Assembly: GCA_950097015.1 (NCBI GenBank)
Contig: CATNEN010000025.1
Coordinates: 6,190,001 to 6,254,000, forward strand
DNA: 64,000 nucleotides
DNA from: Macrostomum hystrix
Taxonomy: Eukaryota > Platyhelminthes > Macrostomidae
Reading direction: 5' to 3'
The position numbers and the translations under genes are program-made. The notes under the pieces were generated by a model. That model was not told the origin of the DNA. It saw only the letters and a program-made list of their open reading frames with translations, and searched no databases. Below are positions 23,691 to 35,477 of this stretch, in pieces. Each line of letters begins with the position of its first letter. Position 1 is the stretch's first letter.

Positions 23691-24292
23691 ATGGACCCGG
23701 ATGACCCCTCGACTCACCTGGGCTATAGGCGCGGCTTCAACTGCGCTATGCTCATTGTCTATGGCCTGGTTAGCGCTGCGGCCACCCTGGCCAACTCGGC
23801 GCTCATCTACTCGGCCTGCTCGGTGAGACGTGACGCGCAGACGCCGCTGCTGCCACTGCTGGTGAATCTCGGCGTCTGCGATCTGTTCATCAGCGTTCTG
23901 GTTGTGCCGCTGACCGCCCTGACGTTCGTCCGTTATCGCTGGCAGCTGGGCGGCCTTCTCTGCCCGATGGTGAACTGTGTCAGTGTCACCGCCACCTTCG
24001 GCTCCGTGCTGACCCTAGTGGCCATCAGCCTGCAGCACGGCTTCGGGTTGAGAGCGGCCGCCGCCGCGTTCCGAGGACCTGCCGCTGAAGACGACAGACC
24101 CGGGCGAGCCGGCGGTGGCGGTGTCGGCAGCGGCGCCGGTGGCAGCGGCGGTGGCAGCGGTGGCGGGCAGCTGGCCGGATGGCGACATCGTCGACGCTCC
24201 CTGCCAGCTTGTCTGGTGGCCGTGTGGCTGCTGGCTGTCGCCTGCGGGCTGCCCAACGCTGTGAACTACTCGCTGCAGCCCTGTCCAACAGG
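23691..24292 (+). CDS. Class A GPCR, exon 1 (TM1-TM4)
   Basis: First coding exon of a 461-aa rhodopsin-family receptor, presumably plasma-membrane and G-protein-linked. ATG at 23691 (AAATCATGG) is the first in-frame Met; a cag acceptor lies six bases before it. The N-terminus is only about 16 residues. TM1 carries N35 (1.50) in LANSALIY. TM2 carries D64 (2.50) in NLGVCDL. W84-x-L-G and C91 (3.25) mark ECL1 and the top of TM3. TM3 reads S105-V-L-T-L109-V-A-I-S-L, then Q115-H116-G117 where DRY is expected. ICL2 is a long Ala/Gly-rich segment (about residues 118-165) ending WRHRRR. TM4 has VAVWLLAVACGLP. C198 is a candidate disulfide partner of C91. The exon ends in phase 2 at a GTGAGC donor. 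The ligand is unknown; the general look is of a peptide-type receptor. Confidence 0.85.
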
Positions 24293-25858
24293 GTGAGCGG
24301 CTCGTCTCATTGTACTGAAGGCTGTGAAGATGCGGAGGTGTTGAACCGAGTTTAGAGGCACAGTGGGACGATGGCTTGGGGTGGATGAAGCATGATTAAG
24401 GGAGGCAAAAAAGTGAAGAAGCGAATTAGCTTTGCGGAAAATCCCACTGCACAGCCTCAGCACTCTGAGCACTTGGGAGCTAGAGGAAACGAGCGGCGGC
24501 CCTACTTAAGGGAGTCAGGTTGCTGTCCATCTCTAAGTCGACAGCTGGTTTTAGCAGATTTATGCTTCTCTGATTTCCTCTGTCGCAGTTGTCGGACCTG
24601 CAATTCAGATATCAAAGTCAACAGTTTTCCTGTGTATTGGATCAGGTAACAGTTGACCGATCTTTAATTATCTTCTTCTGGACTTTGCTCTGCTTTTCAG
24701 ACCCAATCCCAGGAAGTTGGGAACACAAATTACCGAGTTTATAGACTGTTTTCAATTCAGACTAGTTCCGAGTTTCTTACTTATATCATAATGTCGCAGA
24801 TTAATGGCCAGAAAATTCAAACAAAAACAGGACAAAAAGTCGGCCCTCGGTCTCCAAGGTGGAGAGGATAGAGTAGACTTGTCCGAGACAGTCCTGGGCA
24901 GGCACACAAAACATTGGCTGATGGACCCTCGCAGATAAGAGGCTTACGGAAGGATAAGCAGGAAGGAGCTGAAAATTTCTCATGCGAGTCCCTCCTCACC
25001 TCCGTGTCCTGCTGGGACCTTGAGCTGAGTTGAGCAGCGCTGCGATTTATATTTAGGATATTGTATCTATTGGCAACCATTTTCTTTTAGCCAGTTTTTT
25101 TCTACGAAAAAATATTCTTCTTTTGTCGTTGCATGAAAAGGGATTTACCTGGTGATTAATTAATCATATTCTGTGGGCGGCAGCTGGAGGAACATGGGAA
25201 CAGGCAACCGAGAGTATGTGCTTAATATGTTTATACATATAGAAATGAGATATAACAGAGGCTAGAATACAAACCGATGAAGACGAAGGGGAAGATAGAG
25301 GGTTGAATATGAAGCGAATATATGATATGACTGAGACAAAGCGGGGAGATGAAGGGAGTGAGATGAAGGGAGTGAGATGAAGGGAGTGAGATGAAGGGAG
25401 TGAGATGAAGGGAGTGAGATGAAGGGAGTGAGATGAAGGGAGTGAGATGAAGGGAGTGAGATGAAGGGAGTGAGATGAAGGGAGTGAGATGAAGGGAGTG
25501 AGATGAAGGGAGTGAGATGAAGGGAGTGAGATGAAGGGAGTGAGATGAAGGGAGTGAGATGAAGGGAGTGAGATGAAGGGAGTGAGATGAAGGGAGTGAG
25601 ATGAAGGGAGTGAGATGAAGGGAGTGAGATGAAGGGAGTGAGATGAAGGGAGTGAGATGAAGGGAGTGAGATGAAGGGAGTGAGATGAAGGGAGTGAGAT
25701 GAAGGGAGTGAGATGAAGGGAGTGAGATGAAGGGAGTGAGATGAAGGGAGTGAGATAAAGAGAGTGAAGGAAGTGGGACGGTGATGAAGGGAAAGTGACA
25801 GGGAAGGAGACAGTAGGTAGTTAATAAACATTAAGGTGCAACACGCACCAAGGCGCAG
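24293..25858 (+). other. GPCR intron (GT-AG, 1,566 bp)
   Basis: The donor is CAGG/GTGAGC at 24293. The acceptor is GGCGCAG at 25852-25858 and lacks a strong pyrimidine tract. Joining gives codon GG+G and keeps the receptor frame from TM4 through ECL2 to TM5. The intron holds a 14-bp minisatellite close to its 3' end. Confidence 0.8.
25330..25770. repeat. 14-bp minisatellite inside the GPCR intron, about 30 copies
   Basis: The unit is GATGAAGGGAGTGA, almost invariant and purine-only apart from T. It ends less than 100 bp before the intron's acceptor. The minus frame 25831-25262 is a repeat translation. Confidence 0.96.
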
Positions 25859-26642
25859 GGTCGTGGTGACATCAAGTTACTTCAACGCGCCGCCCCTCAG
25901 TCCTCCACCCTGGTGGAACTCCAGCGACTCATCTTCGTGCTTGCTGTGCGTTGAGAACTGGAATCGAAGCCTGCTGCTTCTGGGACTCGAGCCCAGCCAC
26001 AGCAGCGAGTCCGCGGCCCGGCTGTACTACACCCTGACTGTGCTCTCCCTGCTGTTCGCCCTGCCGGCCATTGTGATCGCTGCCGCCCATTGTCGAATCT
26101 ATCGCCTCTTGGCCGCCTCGCTGCGTCGTAGGCGCAGTCACCTCCGCCTGTTGAGCCTCGGCGATGAAGCAGCCGGAGCGCCGCCCGCAGCTGCCAGCTC
26201 CTTGGTGACGTCATCATCGTCGTCAGTTCGCGTCAATCGGGCCAAGCGCATCTACCGCCTGTCGATTGTCATGGTGGCCATTTTCGTGCTCTTCTGGGCT
26301 CCATTCCACGTTTGGAACCTGTTCGTTGACGCCTACCTGTACAGCTTGATTGGGGAGGCCTTCAACTCCTATTACATCCTGGTCAAGGATCTGTATGTGG
26401 TGTTCATGTGTCTCGCCCTGTCCAACTGTCTGGCCAATCCGATCTTTCTGTTCTGCACTCACTCGGCGTACAGGCGGGCCCTCAGGAAGCTGCTGAGTCC
26501 GTGTGGTGCTGCAGCTTCTCCGGCCGCTGCCGGAAATGCGCAGTCGCTGGCCGAAGAAGCCGACCACAATCTGGGAGGCTTCGGCAGCAGCGGGCAGCAG
26601 GAGACTCTCGGCATCAGCGGCTCGCGCGCGTCAGCTGTATGA
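25859..26642 (+). CDS. Class A GPCR, exon 2 (ECL2-C-terminus)
   Basis: Second coding exon of the receptor that starts at 23691. ECL2 is long and has N-glycosylation sequons (NSS, NRS). TM5 is YYTLTVLSLLFALPAIVI with P5.50. ICL3 is basic and Ser-rich (RRRRSHLRLLS, SSSSS). TM6 carries F-W347-A-P349, a variant of CWxP. TM7 ends N394-P395-I-F-L-F, so the NPxxY tyrosine is replaced by leucine. A short helix-8-like AYRRALRKLL follows, then C420, a possible palmitoylation site, and an Ala/Gly-rich tail. The stop is TGA at 26640-26642. A decamer array begins immediately after it. No AATAAA is seen in the next 800 bp. Family assignment is firm; subfamily is not. Confidence 0.85.
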
Positions 26643-26905
26643 CAAGCTTGACCTAGCTTGACCCAGCTTGACCTAGTTTGACGTTGCTTGACATATTGTC
26701 CTAGCTTGATCTAGCTTGACCTAGCTTGACCCAGCTTGACTAGCTTGATTCAGCTTGATCCAGCTTGACCTGGTTTGATCTAGCTTGACCTAGCTTGACC
26801 TAGCTTGACCTAGCCTAACCTAGCTTTGATCCAGCTTGATCCAGCTAGGCCTTTCTTGACCATCTTGACCTATCTTGACCTAGAATGACCAAGCTTGGTA
26901 TAGAT
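26643..26905. repeat. Decamer repeat directly after the GPCR stop codon
   Basis: About 25 copies of TAGCTTGACC and its variants (CAGCTTGATC, TAGTTTGACG), degrading towards the right. It starts within a few bases of the TGA, so it would lie in the 3' UTR of the receptor mRNA. Confidence 0.92.
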
Positions 26906-27454
26906 TGTGTAGTGATCTACCTGACATGCACAAAGACAGGCACCTGACCGAATTTCGGACCCGATCTTAAAAATTGACTTAGATCTAGTGTGACATGACA
27001 TCTGGCCTTGTCTGACTTTCATTCGATGGTGACGATTCGATTCTCGAAAAGTGAATTCACGAGTTCAGTCCTAAAGATTTCGTAGTATTTGTATTGGTTA
27101 CATCTATCTCTAGACTATCAATTTAAATTTCAGTCTTGAACGCAAAATTTATTGCTTAAGAAACTCGTTGTCTGAAGAAATTGTTTTTCTCTGCAAATTT
27201 CGCCAGTGTTACCCACTTTCAGTCTCACAAAAAATGACGGAAAGGTGTTAGCAAATATATACAAGTACAAGTATAATACCCTCAAATGTATTTAACAATC
27301 CTGCTTAAACTTTGCTGTTTTACAATCTGACTGAATTATCTAAGCCAACAAAAAAACGTTTCCGACTACTGACACTTTAAAAGTAGCAATTTTAGAGTTC
27401 ATCGCCTAAAGTAAAATATGCAACTATTGCATCTATTGATGCCATCTAGACTTG
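26906..27454. other. Region downstream of the GPCR gene, no gene seen
   Basis: AT-rich unique DNA. No canonical AATAAA or ATTAAA was found in it. Confidence 0.5.
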
Positions 27455-28430
27455 TGTCATCCCCTATACCATCACTCCCCTGTCTCATCGCTCCCCTGTC
27501 TCATCGCTCCCCTGTCTCATCTTTGCCTTATCTCATCGCTCCCCTGTCTCATCTCTCCCCTGTCTCATCTCTCCCCTGTCTCATCTCTCCCAGCTGTCTC
27601 ATCTCTCCCCTGTCTCATCTTTGCCTTATCTCATCGCTCCCCTGTCTCATCTCTCCCCTGTCTCATCTCTCCCAGCTGTCTCATCTCTCCCCTGTCTCAT
27701 CTCTCCCCTGTCTCATCTCTCCCCTGTCTCATCTTTCCCCTGTCTCATCTCTCCCCTGTCTCATCTCTCCCAGCTGTCTCATCTCTCCCCTGTCTCATCT
27801 TTGCCTTATCTCATCGCTCCCCTGTCTCATCTCTCCCCTGTCTCATCTCTCCCCTGTCTCATCTCTCCCAGCTGTCTCATCTCTCCCCTGTCTCATCTCT
27901 CCCCTGTCTCATCTCTCCCCTGTCTCATCTCTCCCCTGTCTCATCTTTCCCCTGTCTCATCTCTCCCCTGTCTCATCTCTCCCCTGTCTCATCTCTCCCC
28001 TGTCTCATCTCTCCCAGCTGTCTCATCTCTCCCCTGTCTCATCTCTCCCCTGTCTCATCTCTCCCCTGTCTCATCTTTCCCCTGTCTCATCTCTCCCCTG
28101 TCTCATCTCTCCCCTGTCTCATCTCTCCCCTGTCTCATCTCTCCCCTGTCTCATCTCTCCCCTGTCTCATCTCTCCCCTGTCTCATCTCTCCCCTGTCTC
28201 ATCTCTCCCCTGTCTCATCTCTCCCCTGTCTCATCTCTCCCCTGTCTCATCTCTCCCCTGTCTCATCTTTCCCCTGTCTCATCTCTCCCCTGTCTCATCT
28301 CTCCCCTGTCTCATCTCTCCCCTGTCTCATCTCTCCCCTGTCTCATCTTTCCCCTGTCTCATCTCTCCCCTGTCTCATCTCTCCCCTGTCTCATCTCTCC
28401 CCTGTCTCATCTCTCCCCTGTTTTTATCTT
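27455..28430. repeat. 16-bp minisatellite TCTCATCTCTCCCCTG, about 60 copies
   Basis: The unit is TCTCATCTCTCCCCTG, with CTTTCCCC, CTTTGCCTTA and CCCAG variants. All three plus frames are open for over 800 bp because the unit has no stop. The same family recurs at 58275-59245. Confidence 0.97.
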
Positions 28431-29424
28431 ACTTGTCTCATGCAGTGAACAACAAAGTTGTCCATTTTTCGGAATATTTTTTTTCTGCCAATAAGTCGAA
28501 ATAAAAATTTATTGTACGAGATATATCATCACAGACAACAAAGTCTGACGTCATGGACTTTAATGCTATTTTTAGACACACACCGGCACACCAATTCCTT
28601 TGCTTTGATAGCGGGTAGGCAGCCCAGTAAATTGTTAGCAGAAAAAATTCACAAAAACTCCATGCAATCTCAAGGAGCTAACCAGCAAAGGGACAGAGAG
28701 ATGAGATGTGCCGCAGCCGGAGCAGAAGGCCGAGTTCCCTATTTCCTAATAAGGGGCAACTACTGATCATATGCAAATACAGATTAAAGATAACAGTTAG
28801 CGAGGCGAGCTGTGAGCATAGTTGAGTGCAGTCGGGGTGCATTCAAAGCTTAATTTATTGTATCTTTATCAGGGCAAACAGTAAGCTGGTCATATTGCAT
28901 CTCCCATTAATTATTCAGCCATTCGGGCATTGATTTTGGAAAAATGCCATAAAAATGACAAAGGATGGGGTCGAATTTTCTCTTTCGGATGTTAGTAAGA
29001 AATTTCCACCAGTTGTGCAGCAGACATTGTGTCTAAATCGGACTAATAGTACATTAATTTTGGAGACCACCTGAGCCTGTTTGTCTTAGAGACCGATTTT
29101 AATTCTACATACTACTCTACAGGCCTTTGACTGACTTGACTACAAAAACTCCACTAGAATTGCATGGCCTTTACACTGCCGTCATCTTGAACAGAATCTA
29201 TTTTTAGAAACTTGTCTTCAACTCCGCATGCCGTCGCACGCGGCAAGCCAGTCTTGATCTGTTTTTTTGAGTTTGAGTTTCGCTTTATTTACCCAAACAA
29301 AGGAATCGTTTAGCAATAGCGCTTGTCCAGCGTTAGCCACAGAGTGCACTCAGAAGCCGATTCACTCCAGCGAAGTCACTCACACAAACCCTCTACAAAC
29401 TTCTACGAATTCACGGCATGGATA
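28431..29424. other. Intergenic, no gene seen
   Basis: A second TGACGTCA palindrome lies at 28546-28553. The frame 28458-28766 has no recognisable domain. Confidence 0.5.
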
Positions 29425-32400
29425 AGCAGGAGCGTCACAGAAAGACACTTGAAGACACATGAGTATTACAGAAAGACACTTAAAGACACATGAGTATTAC
29501 AGAAAGACACTTAAAGACACAGGAGCATTACAGAAAGACACTTAAAGACACATGAGTATTACAGAAAGACACTTAAAGACACATGAGTATTGCAGAAAGA
29601 CACTTAAAGACACATGAGCATTACAGAAAGACACTTAAAGACACATGAGCATTACAGAAAGACACTTAAAGACACATGAGTATTACAGAAAGACACTTAA
29701 AGACACGAGCATTACAGAAAGACACTTAAAGACACATGAGTATTACAGAAAGACACTTAAAGACACATGAGTATTACAGAAAGACACTTAAAGACACGAG
29801 CATTACAGAAAGACACTTAAAGACACATGAGTATTACAGAAAGACACTTAAAGACACATGAGCATTACAGAAAGACACTTAAAGACACGAGTATTACAGA
29901 AAGACACTTAAAGACACATGAGTATTACAGAAAGACACTTAAAGACACATGAGTATTACAGAAAGACACTTAAAGACACATGAGCATTACAGAAAGACAC
30001 TTAAAGACACGAGTATTACAGAAAGACACTTAAAGACACATGAGCATTACAGAAAGATATTTAAAAATACACAGGAGCATTACAGAAAGATATTTAAATA
30101 CACACGAGTATTACAGAAAGATACTTAAATACACAGGAGCATTACAGAAAGATACTTAAATACACACGAGTATTACAGAAAGATACTTAAATACACAGGA
30201 GCATTACAGAAAGATACTTAAAGACACAGGAGCATTACAGAAAGATACTTAAAGACATATGAGCATTACAGAAAGACACTTAAAGACACGAGTATTACAG
30301 AAAGACACTTAAAGACACATGAGTATTACAGAAAGACACTTAAAGACACATGAGTATTACAGAAAGACACTTAAAGACACATGAGCATTACAGAAAGACA
30401 CTTAAAGACACGAGTATTACAGAAAGACACTTAAAGACACATGAGCATTACAGAAAGATATTTAAAAATACACAGGAGCATTACAGAAAGATACTTAAAT
30501 ACACACGAGTATTACAGAAAGATACTTAAATACACAGGAGCATTACAGAAAGATACTTAAATACACACGAGTATTACAGAAAGATACTTAAATACACAGG
30601 AGCATTACAGAAAGATACTTAAAGACACAGGAGCATTACAGAAAGATACTTAAAGACACATGAGCATTACAGAAAGACACTTAAAGACACGAGTATTACA
30701 GAAAGACACTTAAAGACACATGAGTATTACAGAAAGACACTTAAAGACACATGAGTATTACAGAAAGACACTTAAAGACACATGAGTATTACAGAAAGAC
30801 ACTTAAAGACACGAGCATTACAGAAAGACACTTAAAGACACATGAGTATTACAGAAAGACACTTAAAGACACATGAGCATTACAGAAAGACACTTAAAGA
30901 CACATGAGCATTACAGAAAGACACTTAAAGACACATGAGTATTACAGAAAGACACTTAAAGACACATGAGCATTACAGAAAGACACTTAAAGACACATGA
31001 GTATTACAGAAAGACACTTTAAGACACAGGAGCATTACAGAAAGATACTTAAAGACACAGGAGCATTACAGAAAGATACTTAAAGACACGAGTATTACAG
31101 AAAGATTCTTAAATACACAGGAGCATTACAGAAAGACACTTAAAGACACAGGAGCATTACAGAAAGTTACTTAAAGACACAGGAGCATTACCGAAAGATA
31201 CTTAAATACACAGGAGCATTACAGAAAGATACTTAAATACACAGGAGCATTACAGAAAGATACTTAAAGACACAGGAGCATTACAGAAAGATACTTAAAT
31301 ACACAGGAGCATTACAGAAAGACACTTAAAGACACAGGAGCATTACAGAAAGATACTTAAATACACAGGAGCATTACAGAAAGATACTTAAAGACACAGG
31401 AGCATTACAGAAAGATACTTAAAGACACAGGAGCATTACAGAAAGACACTTAAAGACACGAGTATTACAGAAAGACACTTAAAGACACATGAGCATTACA
31501 GAAAGACACTTAAAGACACGAGTATTACAGAAAGACACTTAAAGACACATGAGTATTACAGAAAGACACTTAAAGACACATGAGTATTACAGAAAGACAC
31601 TTAAAGACACATGAGCATTACAGAAAGACACTTAAAGACACATGAGTATTACAGAAAGACACTTAAAGACACAGGAGCATTACAGAAAGATACTTAAAGA
31701 CACAGGAGCATTACAGAAAGATACTTAAAGACACAGGAGCATTACAGAAAGATACTTAAAGACACGAGTATTACAGAAAGATTCTTAAATACACAGGAGC
31801 ATTACAGAAAGATACTTAAATACACAGGAGCATTACAGAAAGATACTTAAAGACACAGGAGCATTACAGAAAGATACTTAAATACACAGGAGCATTACAG
31901 AAAGATACTTAAATACACAGGAGCATTACAGAAAGATACTTAAAGACACAGGAGCATTACAGAAAGATACTTAAAGACACAGGAGCATTACAGAAAGATA
32001 CTTAAATACACAGGAGCATTACAGAAAGATACTTAAGGACACAGGAGCATTACAGAAAGATACTTAAAGACACAGGAGCATTACAGAAAGATACTTAAAT
32101 ACACAGGAGCATTACAGAAAGATACTTAAAGACACAGGAGCATTACAGAAAGATACTTAAATACACAGGAGCATTACAGAAAGATACTTAAAGACACAGG
32201 AGCATTACAGAAAGATACTTAAATACACAGGAGCATTACAGAAAGACACTTAAAGACACAGGAGCATTACAGAAAGATACTTAAAGACACAGGAGCAATA
32301 CAGAAAGATACTTAAAGACACGAGTATTACAGAAAGATTCTTAAATACACACGAGTATTACAGAAAGATTCTTAAATACACAGGAGCATTACAGAAAGAC

Positions 32401-34720
32401 ACTTAAAGACACAGGAGCATTACAGAAAGATACTTAAAGACACAGGAGCATTACAGAAAGATACTTAAAGACACGAGTATTACAGAAAGATTCTTAAATA
32501 CACAGGAGTATTACAGAAAGATACTTAAATACACAGGAGCATTACAGAAAGATACTTAAATACACAGGAGCATTACAGAAAGATACTTAAAGACACAGGA
32601 GCATTACAGAAAGATACTTAAAGACACGAGTATTACAGAAAGATTCTTAAATACACAGGAGTATTACGGAAAGACACTTAAAGTCCCATGAGTATTACAG
32701 AAAGACACTTAAAGACACAGGAGCATTACGGAAAGACACTTAAAGTCCCATGAGTATTACAGAAAGACACTTAAAGACACGAGTATTACAGAAAGACACT
32801 TAAAGACACATGAGTATTACAGAAAGACACTTAAAGTCCCATGAGTATTACAGAAAGACACTTAAAGACACGAGTATTACAGAAAGACACTTAAAGACAC
32901 ATGAGTATTACAGAAAGACACTTAAAGACACATGAGTATTACAGAAAGACACTTAAAGACACATGAGTATTACAGAAAGACACTTAAAGTCCCATGAGTA
33001 TTACAGAAAGACACTAAAATACACAGGAGTATTACAGAAAGACACTTAAAGACACATGAGCATTACGGAAAGACACTTAAAGTCCCATGAGTATTGCAGA
33101 AAGACACTTAAAGACACAGGAGTATTACAGAAAGACACTTAAAGACACGAGTATTACAGAAAGACACTTAAAGACACATGAGTATTGCAGAAAGACACTT
33201 AAAGACACAGGAGTATTACAGAAAGACACTTAAAGACACAGGAGTATTACAGAAAGACACTTAAAGACACAGGAGCATTACAGAAAGACACTTAAAGACA
33301 CATGAGTATTACAGAAAGACACTTAAAGACACAGGAGTATTACAGAAAGACACTTAAAGACACATGAGCATTACGGAAAGACACTTAAAGACACATGAGT
33401 ATTACAGAAAAACACTTAAAGACACATGAGTATTACAGAAAGACACTTAAAGACACATGAGCATTACGGAAAGACACTTAAAGACACATGAGTATTACAG
33501 AAAAACACTTAAAGACACATGAGTATTACAGAAAGACACTTAAAGACACATGAGCATTACGGAAAGACACTTAAAGACACATGAGTATTGCAGAAAGACA
33601 CTTAAAGACACAGGAGTATTACAGAAAGACACTTAAATACACAGGAGCATTACAGAAAGATACTTAAATACACAGGAGCATTACAGAAAGATACTTAAAG
33701 ACACAGGAGCATTACAGAAAGATACTTAAAGACACGAGTATTACAGAAAGATTCTTAAATACACAGGAGTATTACGGAAAGACACTTAAAGTCCCATGAG
33801 TATTACAGAAAGACACTTAAAGACACAGGAGCATTACGGAAAGACACTTAAAGTCCCATGAGTATTACAGAAAGACACTTAAAGACACGAGTATTACAGA
33901 AAGACACTTAAAGACACATGAGTATTACAGAAAGACACTTAAAGTCCCATGAGTATTACAGAAAGACACTTAAAGACACGAGTATTACAGAAAGACACTT
34001 AAAGACACATGAGTATTACAGAAAGACACTTAAAGACACATGAGTATTACAGAAAGACACTTAAAGACACATGAGTATTACAGAAAGACACTTAAAGTCC
34101 CATGAGTATTACAGAAAGACACTAAAATACACAGGAGTATTACAGAAAGACACTTAAAGACACATGAGCATTACGGAAAGACACTTAAAGTCCCATGAGT
34201 ATTGCAGAAAGACACTTAAAGACACAGGAGTATTACAGAAAGACACTTAAAGACACGAGTATTACAGAAAGACACTTAAAGACACATGAGTATTGCAGAA
34301 AGACACTTAAAGACACAGGAGTATTACAGAAAGACACTTAAAGACACAGGAGTATTACAGAAAGACACTTAAAGACACAGGAGCATTACAGAAAGACACT
34401 TAAAGACACATGAGTATTACAGAAAGACACTTAAAGACACAGGAGTATTACAGAAAGACACTTAAAGACACATGAGCATTACGGAAAGACACTTAAAGAC
34501 ACATGAGTATTACAGAAAAACACTTAAAGACACATGAGTATTACAGAAAGACACTTAAAGACACATGAGCATTACGGAAAGACACTTAAAGACACATGAG
34601 TATTACAGAAAAACACTTAAAGACACATGAGTATTACAGAAAAACACTTAAAGACACATGAGTATTAGAGAAAGACACTTAAAGACACATGAGTATTACA
34701 GAAAGACACTTAAAAAGACA
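29425..34720. repeat. 31-bp minisatellite, about 170 copies, with nested duplications
   Basis: The unit contains ACTTAAAGACACATGAG followed by TATTACAGAAAGAC, 31 bp in all. A 29-bp form (ACACGAG) and AAATACACAGG and AAAGTCCCATG forms also occur. A marker (TTTAAAAATAC) recurs at 401-bp spacing (30061/30462). A segment near 32523-33540 is repeated 1,108 bp to the right (33631-34648), keeping rare TTACGG and AAAAACAC variants in order. No long frame. Confidence 0.97.
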
Positions 34721-35290
34721 CTTTAAGTTGGCTACTTAAAAAGAAATTATAAATCTAAATTTAGATGTATTTTTAACTAGTTAAACACAATGTGAACCCA
34801 ATCAGTTTGCGCTTCTGATTGTTTACTTTGAATCATATGGCATCCATTTACGCGTTTTAACTATTTTTAGTATTAGGACAAAACGTATTCTGTCGAGCTT
34901 AAAACTACTTTTCATGCTATCGAGATCACACGAAACAGCTTATTCCAGTAGTCCGAACTAGCATAACAAATGGGCAACTTCCTCAATAGCTTGTGTCTGA
35001 TTAGCCATGTTAAAGTAAAACCATGCAGCAGACCCAACAAGCATTTCTGCCAGGGCTGTTGCTGCCAGGAGCGCCAGATAATGCACTCACGAACAAAAAT
35101 TTATGATTTATGAGTATGAGCCCACCATGGGCTAATGATCCCTGAAGCAAGAGAGAACGATACAGTCCTCACAGGGAACTGGTACCACTAGGAGTCAGAA
35201 TGCCCAACTGCAGGCACTCAGTTGAGGAACCCTGTGGCTAACACTACACAACCCTGGGTCTGTTCCACACACAAATGAGCTGCTGTTTTC

Positions 35291-35340
35291 ATTGGTTGCT
35301 GGCCCAAGGGGGTGAGCTAGGGGTTGGCCAACGAATAAAA
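35291..35340 (+). promoter_or_regulatory. Possible core promoter of the mucin/Ig receptor
   Basis: ATTGG at 35291-35295 and AATAAAA at 35334-35340 lie about 40 bp apart and about 140 bp upstream of the ATG at 35478. This is plausible spacing, but both motifs are short and the TATA match is weak. Confidence 0.25.
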
Positions 35341-35449
35341 GTTAACAAACGAACAGAAACTTTTGCACAGCATCGATATCAGACAAAAATAACTTGAAAA
35401 AATTGATCCAACGTGTCTTTTCTGCTAATTTTCAACTAAAAGCCCACCT

Positions 35450-35470
35450 ATGCAAGGGACACCTAGCTGA
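35450..35470 (+). promoter_or_regulatory. Short upstream ORF before the mucin/Ig receptor
   Basis: ATG, five codons and TGA, out of frame with the receptor and ending seven bases before its ATG. If it is in the mRNA it would be expected to lower translation of the main frame. Confidence 0.35.
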
Positions 35471-35477
35471 GCTATCA

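Larger units (their letters stand above)
34721..35477. other. Region upstream of the mucin/Ig receptor
   Basis: Unique sequence. An inverted CCAAT box (ATTGG) is at 35291-35295, and a weak TATA-like AATAAAA is at 35334-35340. A seven-codon upstream ORF (35450-35470, including stop) ends seven bases before the receptor ATG. Confidence 0.4.

Noticed and set aside
24392-24649. Plus frame inside the GPCR intron as an alternative exon
   Set aside because: It lies between a well-phased donor and acceptor, and no matching splice sites or domain were seen.
27418-28504. Three long plus frames (SPVSSLPCLIS repeats)
   Set aside because: All three frames of a stop-free 16-bp unit are open. The unique sequence at the ends adds no domain.
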